64,000 nucleotides of DNA from UTCHB3 sp964371075 (lineage in GTDB: Bacteria; Bacteroidota; Ignavibacteria; Ignavibacteriales; Ignavibacteriaceae). The stretch spans positions 1-64,000 of the forward strand of contig CAYJKN010000008.1 in NCBI GenBank assembly GCA_964371075.1, given 5' to 3'. Shown one piece after another: positions 27,878 to 37,063 of this stretch. Below the pieces are notes generated by a model, which saw only the letters and a list, made by a program, of their open reading frames with translations, was not told the origin of the DNA and ran no database searches. The translations under genes were made by a program, and so were the position numbers. Within the stretch, counting starts at the first letter, position 1. The number at the start of each line of letters is the position of its first letter.

Positions 27878-29884
27878 TTGAAGTTACTGATAAGGTCGGT
27901 ATTTTTACTGATCATCGTAATTAGTCCATTAATTGCGCAGGAGGAGATGAGGTTTGAACTGTCGAGTATAAATTTCGACGGGAATAACAGCATCCCCGAC
28001 AAAGTAATATTGGGTGTATTGCGATCGAAAGAGACTCCCAACGGGTTTTATCAGTTCATAAATAAATACACATCTTTGGGTGCACCGCCCGAATATATCG
28101 ATTTTATGCTTGTTCAGACGGATCTTGAAAGTATCCAGGCAATTTATAACGCCAATGGATTTTTTAAGGCAACGGTTGAATACTACTATTCGCTCGACTC
28201 CCTTGATAAAGTCGCCGATCTCACTTATCTAATAAATGAAGGTCCGCAGGCGATTTTTGGAAAAATAAAACTAAACGGACTTGAAAATTTTCCTGCCTAC
28301 AATTATTGGGAGATTAATGAGCGAGTAACCATCAGAGAGGGTCAGGCATATTCTCAAGATAATGTTCTCAGCTCAATTAATGATGTACTTTTCTATCTGA
28401 AATCGGAAGGTTTTCTGCTCTCAAATTACGACAGTACAATTGTGGTTAAGGATACCCTGATAGATAGAGCACTTGTTGACATCTATTTTTCGCTTGGTAA
28501 AAAATATTATATCGATTCAGTTGAGGTTGCCCTTGGAGGTCCCGGTAAAGAAGATGTGAGTGAAGTGATGATCCGTGATCTTACAGGTATTAAACAGGGT
28601 GATATTTTTGATATTTCGAAGCTGACCCAGGCACAAGTGAGGTTATACCGGACAGGATTGTTCAGTTATGTTAGAATCTTTCCGGGAATTGAGAAGTTAA
28701 GAGATTCATTGGTTCCTGTGAATGTTGAGGGTAACATCACAATGATGAACGATATCAGTCCTGAGATAATAATGAACAACATTCAAAATGCTTTCAATTT
28801 TGGTGTGGGGCTTGAGTATAACAGGAAAAATTTCTTTGGAGGTGCCCGTAGGTTCTCATCCAGAGCTCAGATATACTATCAGGATGTGTTTTCATTAAAT
28901 TTTGAGCGGATGTTAAGTCTTGTTACAAATTCAGATACGGTTACATCCGGGACAATGGAATTAAAGGCGAGAGTTGAACAGCCTTATTTTTTAGGACAGC
29001 CGATTTTTGCAAGTCTCGAACTCTCAACGCTGATCAATAAGATAGAGTATCTTCAGCTTAACAGTTACAAAAGTAAGTTGAACTTTGAATTTGAGTTGCC
29101 GAAGTTCACTTTTTTTAACAGCATGAACCTTTTTTATGCTCTTGAATTGAATACACTTACTGTCTTGCGCGACACATCTGACAAACCATCAACCAGTTTG
29201 ATGTCAGCGGGGTTTGGTGGTCTTGTTGTTTCATCTCATGTTGACAATGCAATTTTCCCAACAGAGGGATTCAACTACAGTTTTTATCTCGAAGAGGGTA
29301 ATCTTCTGCCATACCTTTTCTCAAAAGTATTCACAGGCGAATATTTGTCTTTGTTTTTCCTAAAAACCCAGGCAACCGCGAGTCATTATTTTTCGCTGAA
29401 TTCCACAAAAGATTTTGTATTCGCTGCGAAATTATCAGGTGGTTATCTTCCAACTTTGTCGGGAGATAAATCCACTGTACCCTACATCAAAGAGTTTTTT
29501 GTTGGTGGAAGTAACTCGGTAAGAGGGTGGCCATCGCGGGCATTTCCTCCTCAAAAGTTAGCAGTTGAAGACCTTGACGAAACAAATCTTCCGGGTGGCA
29601 GGATAGTTGTTGAGGGATCTTTTGAACTAAGAAAAAGATTTGGTGACCTGCTTGGTGCCGCTGTTTTTGTTGATTGGGGAAACACCTGGAGAGAAATTTC
29701 GAATATGAAAATCAGTGAGGTGGCGGTGGCGGCGGGTTTTGGTTTCCGATTCTACACCCAAATTGCAGCTTTCCGCCTTGATTTTGGTTTTAAGGTTTAT
29801 GATCCATACGACAGAACACCCATCCCTCAGAGACGGTTTTTTGATCTGATGCAGTTTCACTTTGGAATTGGCGAGGCGTTCTGA
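27878..29884 (+). CDS. BamA/Omp85 family outer-membrane assembly protein
   Basis: 668 aa. The start is a TTG at 27878 behind a GGAGA at 27869-27873. A signal peptide (LLIRSVFLLIIVISPLIAQ) is followed by about three POTRA repeats (residues 25-275; for example the ISSINFDGNNSIPDKVILGVL and FGKIKLNGLENFPAYNYWEINERVTIREGQAYSQ units) and a roughly 370-residue 16-stranded barrel region. GGSNSVRGWP near 541-550 is the conserved GG-x-svRG loop motif of Omp85 barrels. It is shorter than canonical BamA and may be a TamA-like or accessory Omp85 protein. It lies in a translation block and is probably cotranscribed with frr. Confidence 0.82.
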   Translation: MKLLIRSVFLLIIVISPLIAQEEMRFELSSINFDGNNSIPDKVILGVLRSKETPNGFYQFINKYTSLGAPPEYIDFMLVQTDLESIQAIYNANGFFKATVEYYYSLDSLDKVADLTYLINEGPQAIFGKIKLNGLENFPAYNYWEINERVTIREGQAYSQDNVLSSINDVLFYLKSEGFLLSNYDSTIVVKDTLIDRALVDIYFSLGKKYYIDSVEVALGGPGKEDVSEVMIRDLTGIKQGDIFDISKLTQAQVRLYRTGLFSYVRIFPGIEKLRDSLVPVNVEGNITMMNDISPEIIMNNIQNAFNFGVGLEYNRKNFFGGARRFSSRAQIYYQDVFSLNFERMLSLVTNSDTVTSGTMELKARVEQPYFLGQPIFASLELSTLINKIEYLQLNSYKSKLNFEFELPKFTFFNSMNLFYALELNTLTVLRDTSDKPSTSLMSAGFGGLVVSSHVDNAIFPTEGFNYSFYLEEGNLLPYLFSKVFTGEYLSLFFLKTQATASHYFSLNSTKDFVFAAKLSGGYLPTLSGDKSTVPYIKEFFVGGSNSVRGWPSRAFPPQKLAVEDLDETNLPGGRIVVEGSFELRKRFGDLLGAAVFVDWGNTWREISNMKISEVAVAAGFGFRFYTQIAAFRLDFGFKVYDPYDRTPIPQRRFFDLMQFHFGIGEAF

Positions 29885-29948
29885 TCCATTTATGGATTGA
29901 TTAACTCGCTCTATTTCCGTATATTTAGAAATTTAAAATTCGGATTTT

Positions 29949-30824
29949 ATGATACTCAGCATGACAGGCTTTGGCAAGTCGCTTTCCACATTTAGGGGTT
30001 ATGCCTTTGAATCCGAGGTAAAGAGCTTAAACAGCCGCTATTTAGAAATCACCATCAAACTCCCATCCTCACTACAGAACAAAGAATACGAGATCAGGGA
30101 AGCCCTGAAGAACTTGATAAGACGCGGTAAAATTTTTATCAGTCTTTCTGTAAGACCTGAAGAGAACGAAAACGAAACATTTTTCCTCAATGAGTCAAAA
30201 CTCAATGAGTTACTTGGGATTTTTGCAAAAATAAAAAGCAATTATGGGATTACAGGTGAACCAAAGCTTGAACATATCATAAATTTCAGGGATATTTTTA
30301 CTCCTGAACTTGATGAGTTAGACAGCGAACACTTCGATCACTTAAAACAGGTTGTAGTAGAAGCTGTGAAACAACTTAATCAGATGCGTGAAGCTGAAGG
30401 TGGTGAACTTGCTAATGATTTAAGCCAAAGGGTTCGTTTAATTGAAGAAGCATTATCGGGGATAGAGGAAGACTACAGCGGTCGTGTTAAGGAATATTAT
30501 GAAGAGCTTAAAAAGAGGGTAATCGAAATAACGGGGAATAGCAGTATCAATCCCGAGAGAATCGAATATGAAATTGCCATGCTTGCTGATAAATCTGATA
30601 TAACGGAAGAATGTGTCAGATTAAGAAGCCATCTTAAATTTTTCCTTGAGACAATTGAAAAAGAGAATGAAGCCGGGAAAAAATTAAACTTTATCTGTCA
30701 GGAGATGCACAGGGAGGCAAACACACTGGCATCAAAATCACTTTCGACAGAAGCAATACATAGATCTGTATTGATCCGTGATGAGATTGAACGCATCAGA
30801 GAACAGGTACAGAATATTGAATAG
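29949..30824 (+). CDS. yicC: YicC/YloC family endoribonuclease
   Basis: 291 aa. The MTGFGKS N-terminal motif, EVKSLNSRYLEITIKLP and the C-terminal half with RLRSHLKFF and KLNFICQEMHREANTLASKS define the YicC family, recently described as an RNA-degrading protein. It lies 64 nt after the Omp85 gene and overlaps the gmk start, the widespread yicC-gmk pair. Confidence 0.93.
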   Translation: MILSMTGFGKSLSTFRGYAFESEVKSLNSRYLEITIKLPSSLQNKEYEIREALKNLIRRGKIFISLSVRPEENENETFFLNESKLNELLGIFAKIKSNYGITGEPKLEHIINFRDIFTPELDELDSEHFDHLKQVVVEAVKQLNQMREAEGGELANDLSQRVRLIEEALSGIEEDYSGRVKEYYEELKKRVIEITGNSSINPERIEYEIAMLADKSDITEECVRLRSHLKFFLETIEKENEAGKKLNFICQEMHREANTLASKSLSTEAIHRSVLIRDEIERIREQVQNIE

Positions 30825-31404
30825 TGTGGTTCCTAAAGGGAAAATTTATGTAGTATCTGCTCCAAGCGGAACGGGTAAAACCACAGTAATCAAAAAGATT
30901 AAAGAGATTCATCCGGAGATCCGGTTCTCTATTTCTGCTGCGACCAGAAGCCCAAGAGGGGCAGAGGTTAGTGGAAAAGATTATCATTTCATGAGTAAAA
31001 CAGAATTCATGAAAAAAGTTGAAGCTGACGAATTTGTTGAATGGGAAGAGGTGTTTGGTAATTTATACGGGACACTAAAATCAGAACTTGTAGATACCGT
31101 CAACAAAGGGGAAGATGTAATTTTGGAGATTGATGTAAAAGGAGCCTTGAACATCAAAAAACAGTTTCCTGAATCAGTATTAATTTTTTTACAACCGCCC
31201 AGTATCGAAGAATTGATCGCGAGGCTAACGGGGCGGAATACGGAAAAGCCGGAAGAATTAAAAAGAAGGATCGCTCGGGCAGAACTTGAGTTTTCCTTTA
31301 GTGACAAATTTGATCACTGCGTCATAAACAATGATCTTGACGCATGTGTTAATGAAGTGTTATTGTTAATAAGCAAACCCAAAACCTTTGGAGGCAACCT
31401 ATAA
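30817..31404 (+). CDS. gmk: Guanylate kinase
   Basis: About 195 aa from a TTG at 30817; a GTG at 30826 is also possible, and the reading frame is open back to 30778. The fold starts with KIYVVSAPSGTGKTT (Walker A), followed by FSISAATRSPRGAEVSGKDYHF, EFVEWEEVFGNLYGT and EIDVKGALNIKK, all guanylate kinase motifs. It phosphorylates GMP to GDP. It overlaps yicC by about 8 nt and rpoZ by one base, so translation is coupled. The unusual start is supported by AGG at 30805-30807. Confidence 0.93.
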   Translation: MNSVVPKGKIYVVSAPSGTGKTTVIKKIKEIHPEIRFSISAATRSPRGAEVSGKDYHFMSKTEFMKKVEADEFVEWEEVFGNLYGTLKSELVDTVNKGEDVILEIDVKGALNIKKQFPESVLIFLQPPSIEELIARLTGRNTEKPEELKRRIARAELEFSFSDKFDHCVINNDLDACVNEVLLLISKPKTFGGNL

Positions 31405-31697
31405 TGGGAATAACCCCTGTAGATCTGAGAGAGATCGATAAAAACGCTGCTAATGTATATGAAGCGATTGTAATAGCAGCAAGACGTGCACGAATAATAA
31501 ACGATGCACAGAGAATAGAATTTAGAGGGATGCTCGACAGTCTCCCTGAGAATACCTCGGATGATGGTGAAGATCTGGATAACCCTGATCAGAGCAGAAT
31601 ATCTCTTGAATTCGAAAAAAGAGACAAACCACATCTTCAGGCGTTGGGTCAACTGCTTGAAGGAAAGATTAAATCTGAGTACAGAGACAGGGACTAA
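31404..31697 (+). CDS. rpoZ: RNA polymerase omega subunit
   Basis: 97 aa. ANVYEAIVIAARRARIIND carries the omega motif NxYxAIVIAARRAR, and the position between gmk and coaBC is the usual one. It overlaps gmk by one base (TAATG). The middle segment (about residues 45-65) is acidic and rich in Asp and Glu, as in Bacteroidota omega proteins. The omega subunit helps assemble the beta-prime subunit. Confidence 0.88.
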   Translation: MGITPVDLREIDKNAANVYEAIVIAARRARIINDAQRIEFRGMLDSLPENTSDDGEDLDNPDQSRISLEFEKRDKPHLQALGQLLEGKIKSEYRDRD

Positions 31698-31703
31698 TAA
31701 TCC

Positions 31704-32921
31704 ATGTCGCAACCCGGTTTCCTTTCAGGTAAAAAAATAATTCTTGGTGTTACCGGATGTATAGCAGCTTATAAATCGTGTAATTTAGTTCGCGACCTTA
31801 TTAAACTTGGAGCCGAAGTGCGTGTAGTAATCACACCTTCGGCTTCTGCGTTTGTATCCCCACTTACCCTCTCCACTCTTTCGAAAAACCGTGTTATCAG
31901 AAACATATTTCCTGATGATCTCGATGGAAATGTTGAAGTTGATCCATGGCATATCGAATACGGAATCTGGGCAGATTTAATGATCGTGGCGCCCTGCTCG
32001 GTAAATACACTTGCAAAAATTAATGCAGGATTTGCAGATAACGCTTTAACCACCCTGATCACCGCCCGTAGATCGCCGTTGATCCTCTGTCCGGCCGCCG
32101 ATCATGATATGTATGAGTATGACATTACACAATCCAATATCAAGGCTCTTGAATCCAGAGGTGTATTTATCGTTGAGGCTGAGCATGGCGAATTAGCGAG
32201 TGGTTTAACAGGTATTGGCAGGTTTCCTGAGAATCAAAAAATTATTGATGCAATCTACACCATGGTAAGTGGCAGGAAAAAGGATTTGACAGGCAAAAAA
32301 ATTGTTGTAACTGCAGGTCCAACTTATGAAGATATTGATCCTGTGCGTTTTTTGGGGAATCGTTCATCAGGAAAGATGGGATACCAGATAGCAAATGCAG
32401 CTTTTCAGAGGGGTGCAGATGTAACACTCATTTCCGGACCCTCCCATGAATATGTCTATCCCGAAATCAAAAAAATAAGTATCCGAAGTGCCGCTGAAAT
32501 GGCAAAAGCTGTTCAGGGATCGGTTTCAAAAGAAAATACTCTTATTATGTCGGCTGCTGTTGCAGACTTTACCCCCTCTTCCATTACCAATAAAAAAATC
32601 AAAAAAGAGACCGGTGGAATCAGTTCTATTGCTTTAACAGAGACAGAGGACATTCTGGCGTCTATAAGCGGAAAGTTTGGTTTCGTTGTAGGATTTGCTC
32701 TCGAAACGGATAATGAAGTGGTGAATGCCTTTTCGAAACTTGAACGAAAAGGATTGGATGTTATTGTGCTCAACTCGTTAAAAGACGAGGGGAGCGGGTT
32801 TGAGTATGATACAAATTCAGTAACAATTCTGAAACAGGATGGTTCATCCAATCGATATCCTCTTCAATCAAAAAAAGAGATATCACACCTTATCCTCGAC
32901 TCTATTGCCGGAGAAATATGA
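31704..32921 (+). CDS. coaBC: Bifunctional phosphopantothenoylcysteine decarboxylase/ligase
   Basis: 405 aa. The N-terminal flavin decarboxylase domain shows KKIILGVTGCIAAYKS, WHIEYGIWADLMIVAPCSVNTLAKI with the active-site His, and a divergent PAADHDMY in place of the usual PAMNxxM. The C-terminal ligase domain shows VTAGPTYEDIDPVRFLGNRSSGKMGYQIANAA. It makes 4'-phosphopantetheine for coenzyme A. It overlaps the next gene by 4 nt (ATGA). The divergent PAMN segment occurs in other Bacteroidota CoaC domains, so activity is still expected. Confidence 0.94.
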   Translation: MSQPGFLSGKKIILGVTGCIAAYKSCNLVRDLIKLGAEVRVVITPSASAFVSPLTLSTLSKNRVIRNIFPDDLDGNVEVDPWHIEYGIWADLMIVAPCSVNTLAKINAGFADNALTTLITARRSPLILCPAADHDMYEYDITQSNIKALESRGVFIVEAEHGELASGLTGIGRFPENQKIIDAIYTMVSGRKKDLTGKKIVVTAGPTYEDIDPVRFLGNRSSGKMGYQIANAAFQRGADVTLISGPSHEYVYPEIKKISIRSAAEMAKAVQGSVSKENTLIMSAAVADFTPSSITNKKIKKETGGISSIALTETEDILASISGKFGFVVGFALETDNEVVNAFSKLERKGLDVIVLNSLKDEGSGFEYDTNSVTILKQDGSSNRYPLQSKKEISHLILDSIAGEI

Positions 32922-33691
32922 AAGTTAAGGATGAGGTTCTTAAAGCTCTTGAACTTCAAAAAGAGATGTTTGGGGATGAACTCTACGCTGAACTTCAAAT
33001 TCCAAAATTTGAAGATCACAGTGTAAAAAAACAGGTTGGTTTGGGAAGTTTACCAACTACAACTCCCACTGTTCCACCTCGCACAGTCACCTCTCTCTCA
33101 TCATCTCCCACAAAAGCTGTTATCGATTCAGCCGTTTCGATACCCGACCTTCGTGAAAAAATCAGTAATTGTGTGAAATGTCCTTTGGGTCCCACGCGGA
33201 AAAATTTTGTATTTGGAGAGGGAAATCCGGAAGCCAGACTAATGGTGATAGGAGAAGGACCGGGAGCAGATGAGGATATTCACGGAAAACCATTTGTGGG
33301 CAGAGCGGGACAACTTTTAACCGATATACTAAAAGCGATAAAATTCTCGAGAGATGAAGTATTTATTGCAAATATTGTAAAATGCCGGCCTCCTGCAAAC
33401 CGAACCCCGTTTGAAAACGAAATAACATCATGCAGACCCTATCTGATTAGACAAATTGAGCTAATCAAACCGTCATTTATACTCTGTTTAGGTTCTACTG
33501 CTGTTCAGGCATTACTCGAAAGAAAAGGAACTCTTGGAAGTTTCAGAAAAAATGTATATGACCTTTATGGTGCAAAGGTGATGGCTACATTCCATCCTGC
33601 AGCACTTCTACGCAATCCCAACTGGAAAAGAGATACCTGGGAAGATGTTCAGGCACTTCGCAAACTCTACGACGAGAAGTTTCCCGGCTGA
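32918..33691 (+). CDS. Type 4 uracil-DNA glycosylase (4Fe-4S)
   Basis: 257 aa. Four cysteines match the cluster ligands of family 4 UDG: C85-x2-C88, C156 and C172. Motif A is MVIGEGPGADEDIHGKPFVGRAG (GEGPGADED near 112-120) and the second motif is TFHPAALLRNP. It removes uracil from DNA. The first 75 residues are a low-complexity Pro/Thr/Ser linker region not typical of the catalytic core; a polymerase-interaction role is only a guess. It overlaps coaBC by 4 nt. A 139-nt gap follows. Confidence 0.94.
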   Translation: MKVKDEVLKALELQKEMFGDELYAELQIPKFEDHSVKKQVGLGSLPTTTPTVPPRTVTSLSSSPTKAVIDSAVSIPDLREKISNCVKCPLGPTRKNFVFGEGNPEARLMVIGEGPGADEDIHGKPFVGRAGQLLTDILKAIKFSRDEVFIANIVKCRPPANRTPFENEITSCRPYLIRQIELIKPSFILCLGSTAVQALLERKGTLGSFRKNVYDLYGAKVMATFHPAALLRNPNWKRDTWEDVQALRKLYDEKFPG

Positions 33692-33830
33692 TTATTTTTT
33701 ATTAGCATAATTGGAATGAGACCTTACATGATTTTCTTTGTAACAGCTCAACACAAATGACAGCCCTCCCGATTTTTTAATTTATTATTTTCTTTTATCC
33801 ATTCAATTTAGTAACTTTCAATAGTCAAAT

Positions 33831-34679
33831 ATGGATAATACAATGTTTTCACCTTTTGAGAGAGCCGGATTAGCGGTAACGTTCTCACCCACCGGGAAAA
33901 TGCTTCTTAGTGAAGCAGCCCGCCTTCAATCGATGTTTGGATTCAAAATATTTTTTCTTCATGTTGGGGAAAAAGATGAATCAACTGAGCAGCGTTTAAA
34001 TCTTCTGATATTCGAAAATTTCTCATCAAACAATTTTGAGATTGTGTGGTTAACAGGTGAGCCTTCAAAAGCGATACTTAAAAAAAGTAAAGAACTTGGG
34101 CTTGATCTTTTAATAATCGGTGCTTTGGAGAGGGAACAAGGAATAAAAAACTTCATTGGTTCTGTTGCAAGAAATATAATGAGAAATTGTCATTGTCCAA
34201 TTCTTGTATTCACAAAACCGGTTTCCGAGAGATTTGGCTTCAAAAACATTATTGTTTCTGTTTGTTACGATGGAAAGGGGGAGCAAGCAGCTAAAGTTGC
34301 AGTTCAGATATCACGGCATGATCATCCTGAGAAACTGTCACTAGTTAAAGAGATCAACATCCCGGGACTGCCAAGTGTTGTCTTTGATTCCGGTTCAACT
34401 GATGAGACGGGCAGTATGAGAAAAGAACTTATTGAACTTGAAAAGCAGAAAATCAAGTTTTTTGCTCATGAACTTGGGCTTCATGACTCAGAATTTGTAA
34501 ATGAAGTTTTGTACGGTGTAGAAGGTTGGGAATGTCTGAATTATGCAGATGAAGAAAGAGCTGACCTGCTTGTAGTAACCATGGGTGAAAAGAAGTTAAG
34601 TTTTATCGACAGAATATTTATGCACGATCTCGAATTTCTGTTTGAAAGAATTCCCACAAATACCCTCCTCTATAAATGA
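33831..34679 (+). CDS. Universal stress protein (tandem UspA domains)
   Basis: 282 aa with two Usp-like halves. The first ends in DLLIIGALEREQGIKNFIGSVARNIMRNCHCPILVF, containing a G-x2-E-x9-G-S nucleotide-site variant; the second ends in DLLVVTMGEKKLSFIDRIFMHDLEF and lacks the glycine pattern, so one half may bind ATP and the other may be structural. The last 4 nt overlap the antiporter gene, so the two are translationally coupled. In this group such Usp proteins are thought to tune transporters, which is an inference here. Confidence 0.85.
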   Translation: MDNTMFSPFERAGLAVTFSPTGKMLLSEAARLQSMFGFKIFFLHVGEKDESTEQRLNLLIFENFSSNNFEIVWLTGEPSKAILKKSKELGLDLLIIGALEREQGIKNFIGSVARNIMRNCHCPILVFTKPVSERFGFKNIIVSVCYDGKGEQAAKVAVQISRHDHPEKLSLVKEINIPGLPSVVFDSGSTDETGSMRKELIELEKQKIKFFAHELGLHDSEFVNEVLYGVEGWECLNYADEERADLLVVTMGEKKLSFIDRIFMHDLEFLFERIPTNTLLYK

Positions 34680-36343
34680 AACACGAAGAAGTAGTAATAT
34701 TCCTGATTGCGATCAGCATCATGCTGTTTTTTGCCCGTTTTCTTGGCGAGGTGTTTAATAAATTTAAACAGCCGGCGATCATTGGCGAGATCATTGCAGG
34801 AATATTGCTCGGCCCCACCATTTTGGGGAATTTATTACCTGAAGTTCAGGGGACACTTTTTCCTCAAAAGGGGAATGTTTCACTTGTACTTAACGGGATA
34901 ACTCAACTTGCAGTAATTATGCTGTTAATAGTTTCAGGGCTTGAAGTTAATCTGGCGTTGATAGCCAAACAAGGTAAAACTGCACTATATACGAGTACAC
35001 TCGGAATGGCTTTGCCGTTTGCACTGGGTTTTATTCCTTTTTATTATTTTTCAGATTTGTTTGGCGCCTCACCCGGGGATAAGCTGATTTTTGCATTATT
35101 CATGGGGACAGCAATGTCGATCTCTGCTTTACCGGTGATTGCAAGAACGCTTTTGGATATGAATTTGCTAAAGACAGAGCTTGGGGTTATAATAATTGCA
35201 TCAGCAATCGTTAACGACCTTTTTGGCTGGATATTTTTTTCAGTAATAATCGGTATGATCTCGAGTGGAGGTGGTTCAAATTTCCTGACTCAGATTGGGG
35301 GGATATTACTCTTTCTGGCGTTTATGTTTTTTGTTGCCAAACCATTAATTGACAGAATAATACCCCGGATTCAGACAAGATATTCTTTTCCCGGGAGTAT
35401 CCTGAGTTTTATTTTTATATTTGGACTGGTAGCCGCTGCTATCACAGAAGGTGCCGGGATTCATGCAATTTTTGGTGCATTTATGGCAGGAGTAGTTATA
35501 GGCGACAGCAGTCACCTTAAGGAATCAACCCGCGAAATAATTCATCAGTTCGTCACAAATATATTTGCCCCTTTGTTTTTCATCTCGATCGGATTAAAGG
35601 TTGATTTCTTTGCACATTTTGATCTAATTATGGTATTAATCGTGTTGGGATTGGCAATTGTTGGTAAAGTTGTCGGATGTGGAATTGGTGCGAGAATGGG
35701 TGGAATGAGTTTCTCGGAATCGATGACAATTGGATTCGGGATGAATTCCCGGGGTGCGATGGAGATAATATTGGGGATCCTGGCATTGGAAGCAGGGGTG
35801 ATAAATGAAAAAGTATTTGTTGCCTTGGTGGTAATGGCACTTGTTACCTCGCTTATAAGTGCGCCTATGATGGGATATTTTCTTGGTAAGATAAAAAAAT
35901 TCGAAACTTTATTACAGATACTCACTTCCAAAAATATTATCCTCACTTCACTTGGGAGCAAGGATGAAATACTTGATATGTTAATAAACAGAGTGGCTGA
36001 AGAGGGGCAGATTAATCGTAAACAACTTAAAGAAGACTTGATGTTAAGAGAAGCCACTTTCCCGGCTGTCATACTTCCCGGTTTGGCGCTTCCACATGCT
36101 AAACTGAATATTAAAAGAGCTTTTATGGCAATTGCTATAAACCGCAATGGTTATAAATACACGGAGGAGGACGATCCTGTTTATGTTACCATCCTTATGG
36201 TGTCCCCAGCTGACAAGCCCGAATCACATCTAAATTTGCTGGCAGAAACTGTTTCAGTTTTCAGGGAAGAGAATTCAATCACAGAATTGATTTCCTGTTC
36301 AAATCCCGAAGAGATGTTACAGTACTTTCAAAGTCGGGTATAA
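34676..36343 (+). CDS. Cation/proton antiporter (CPA2) fused to PTS IIA domain
   Basis: 555 aa. Residues 1-395 form a Na+(K+)/H+ exchanger of the CPA2/KefB type with about 12 membrane segments (for example FKQPAIIGEIIAGILLGPTILG and GFGMNSRGAMEIILGI). Residues about 410-555 are a PTS EIIA-type domain (IILTSLGSKDEILDMLINRVAEEG and ATFPAVILPGLALPHAKL), with the phospho-accepting His at H474. Phosphorylation could gate ion transport. The gene overlaps the Usp gene by 4 nt and is followed by a strong terminator. No PTS EI or HPr is visible in the window, so the phospho-donor is unknown. Confidence 0.9.
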   Translation: MKHEEVVIFLIAISIMLFFARFLGEVFNKFKQPAIIGEIIAGILLGPTILGNLLPEVQGTLFPQKGNVSLVLNGITQLAVIMLLIVSGLEVNLALIAKQGKTALYTSTLGMALPFALGFIPFYYFSDLFGASPGDKLIFALFMGTAMSISALPVIARTLLDMNLLKTELGVIIIASAIVNDLFGWIFFSVIIGMISSGGGSNFLTQIGGILLFLAFMFFVAKPLIDRIIPRIQTRYSFPGSILSFIFIFGLVAAAITEGAGIHAIFGAFMAGVVIGDSSHLKESTREIIHQFVTNIFAPLFFISIGLKVDFFAHFDLIMVLIVLGLAIVGKVVGCGIGARMGGMSFSESMTIGFGMNSRGAMEIILGILALEAGVINEKVFVALVVMALVTSLISAPMMGYFLGKIKKFETLLQILTSKNIILTSLGSKDEILDMLINRVAEEGQINRKQLKEDLMLREATFPAVILPGLALPHAKLNIKRAFMAIAINRNGYKYTEEDDPVYVTILMVSPADKPESHLNLLAETVSVFREENSITELISCSNPEEMLQYFQSRV

Positions 36344-36345
36344 AA

Positions 36346-36372
36346 AAAGACCGCTCTGTTGAAGCGGTCTTT
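36346..36372. terminator. Bidirectional intrinsic terminator
   Basis: A perfect 10-bp stem, AAAGACCGCT (36346-36355) with AGCGGTCTTT (36363-36372), with T on the + strand 3' side and a run of A on the 5' side. It can end both the antiporter gene and the convergent gene ending at 36395. Confidence 0.85.
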
Positions 36373-36394
36373 AATTTCTTTACAAAAGTCGCTG

Positions 36395-36796
36395 TTATTT
36401 AACAGGGACAAACAAGATGTAGAACTTCGCATTATCATCCATCTCGAGTGACACATGCTGTGAACCTGATTCGGTATCAATCTGCCATGATTTGTCAGTG
36501 AGTTTGGTACCTTGTTTTATGATCTCCTCAAGAAGAGCATCAAGCATCGCTTCATTTACGGGGTATAAAGCGAGAGTATTACAAATATCGTAGCCGTCAA
36601 AAAACAAGAATAATTGTCCAATATCTGGTACTTCCGAGAAGAGGAATTTTACGCCTTCATCGGTTGTGAGTTCTTGAAGTGAATACTCGGTTGTGCTGTT
36701 TAAAATATAAGATTTCGATTTACCGAGTAGATTATTTTGTGCATTAGCTGCGCCGAACAATGCAACTATAAAGAACAGAAGAAATACCTTCCTCAT
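36395..36796 (-). CDS. Secreted protein of unknown function
   Basis: 133 aa with a clear signal peptide (MRKVFLLFFIVALFGAANAQ). The remainder contains no recognised domain; it is acidic, has a FLFFDGYDICNTLALYP segment that looks like a beta-strand pair and one lone Cys, and ends in a beta-type stretch FYILFVPVK. It is monocistronic, converging with the antiporter terminator. Periplasmic location is inferred from the signal peptide. Confidence 0.75.
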   Translation of the reverse strand: MRKVFLLFFIVALFGAANAQNNLLGKSKSYILNSTTEYSLQELTTDEGVKFLFSEVPDIGQLFLFFDGYDICNTLALYPVNEAMLDALLEEIIKQGTKLTDKSWQIDTESGSQHVSLEMDDNAKFYILFVPVK

Positions 36797-37063
36797 TTTG
36801 TGCCTTCCTGTATAGGTTTCTGTTGATTGATTTAAATTCTAAGGGTTTAACTCACGGAACAGTGGAAAGTTCCGGATTGGTTGAAATGCAGAGAAATTGA
36901 AATGCAATTTAGAAAAAATATTTGGTTAAAAAGTTGTTTTCTTTAATTTATTTGAAGAATCGAAGTTTGATGTGACAGACATTCACCGCTTGCCACTTTT
37001 AAGAATGATTAATTAAAACAAATGATTATTTTAGCAATGACATACGGATAATATTTAGAATCT

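Noticed and set aside
27556..28041. 161-aa minus-strand frame across frr and the Omp85 gene
   Set aside because: Overlaps two well-supported genes; Phe/Ser/Leu-rich with no recognised motif.
35545..36147. 200-aa minus-strand frame inside the antiporter gene
   Set aside because: Antisense to a clear family member; composition rich in Ile/Ser/Pro without motifs, as expected for a shadow frame.
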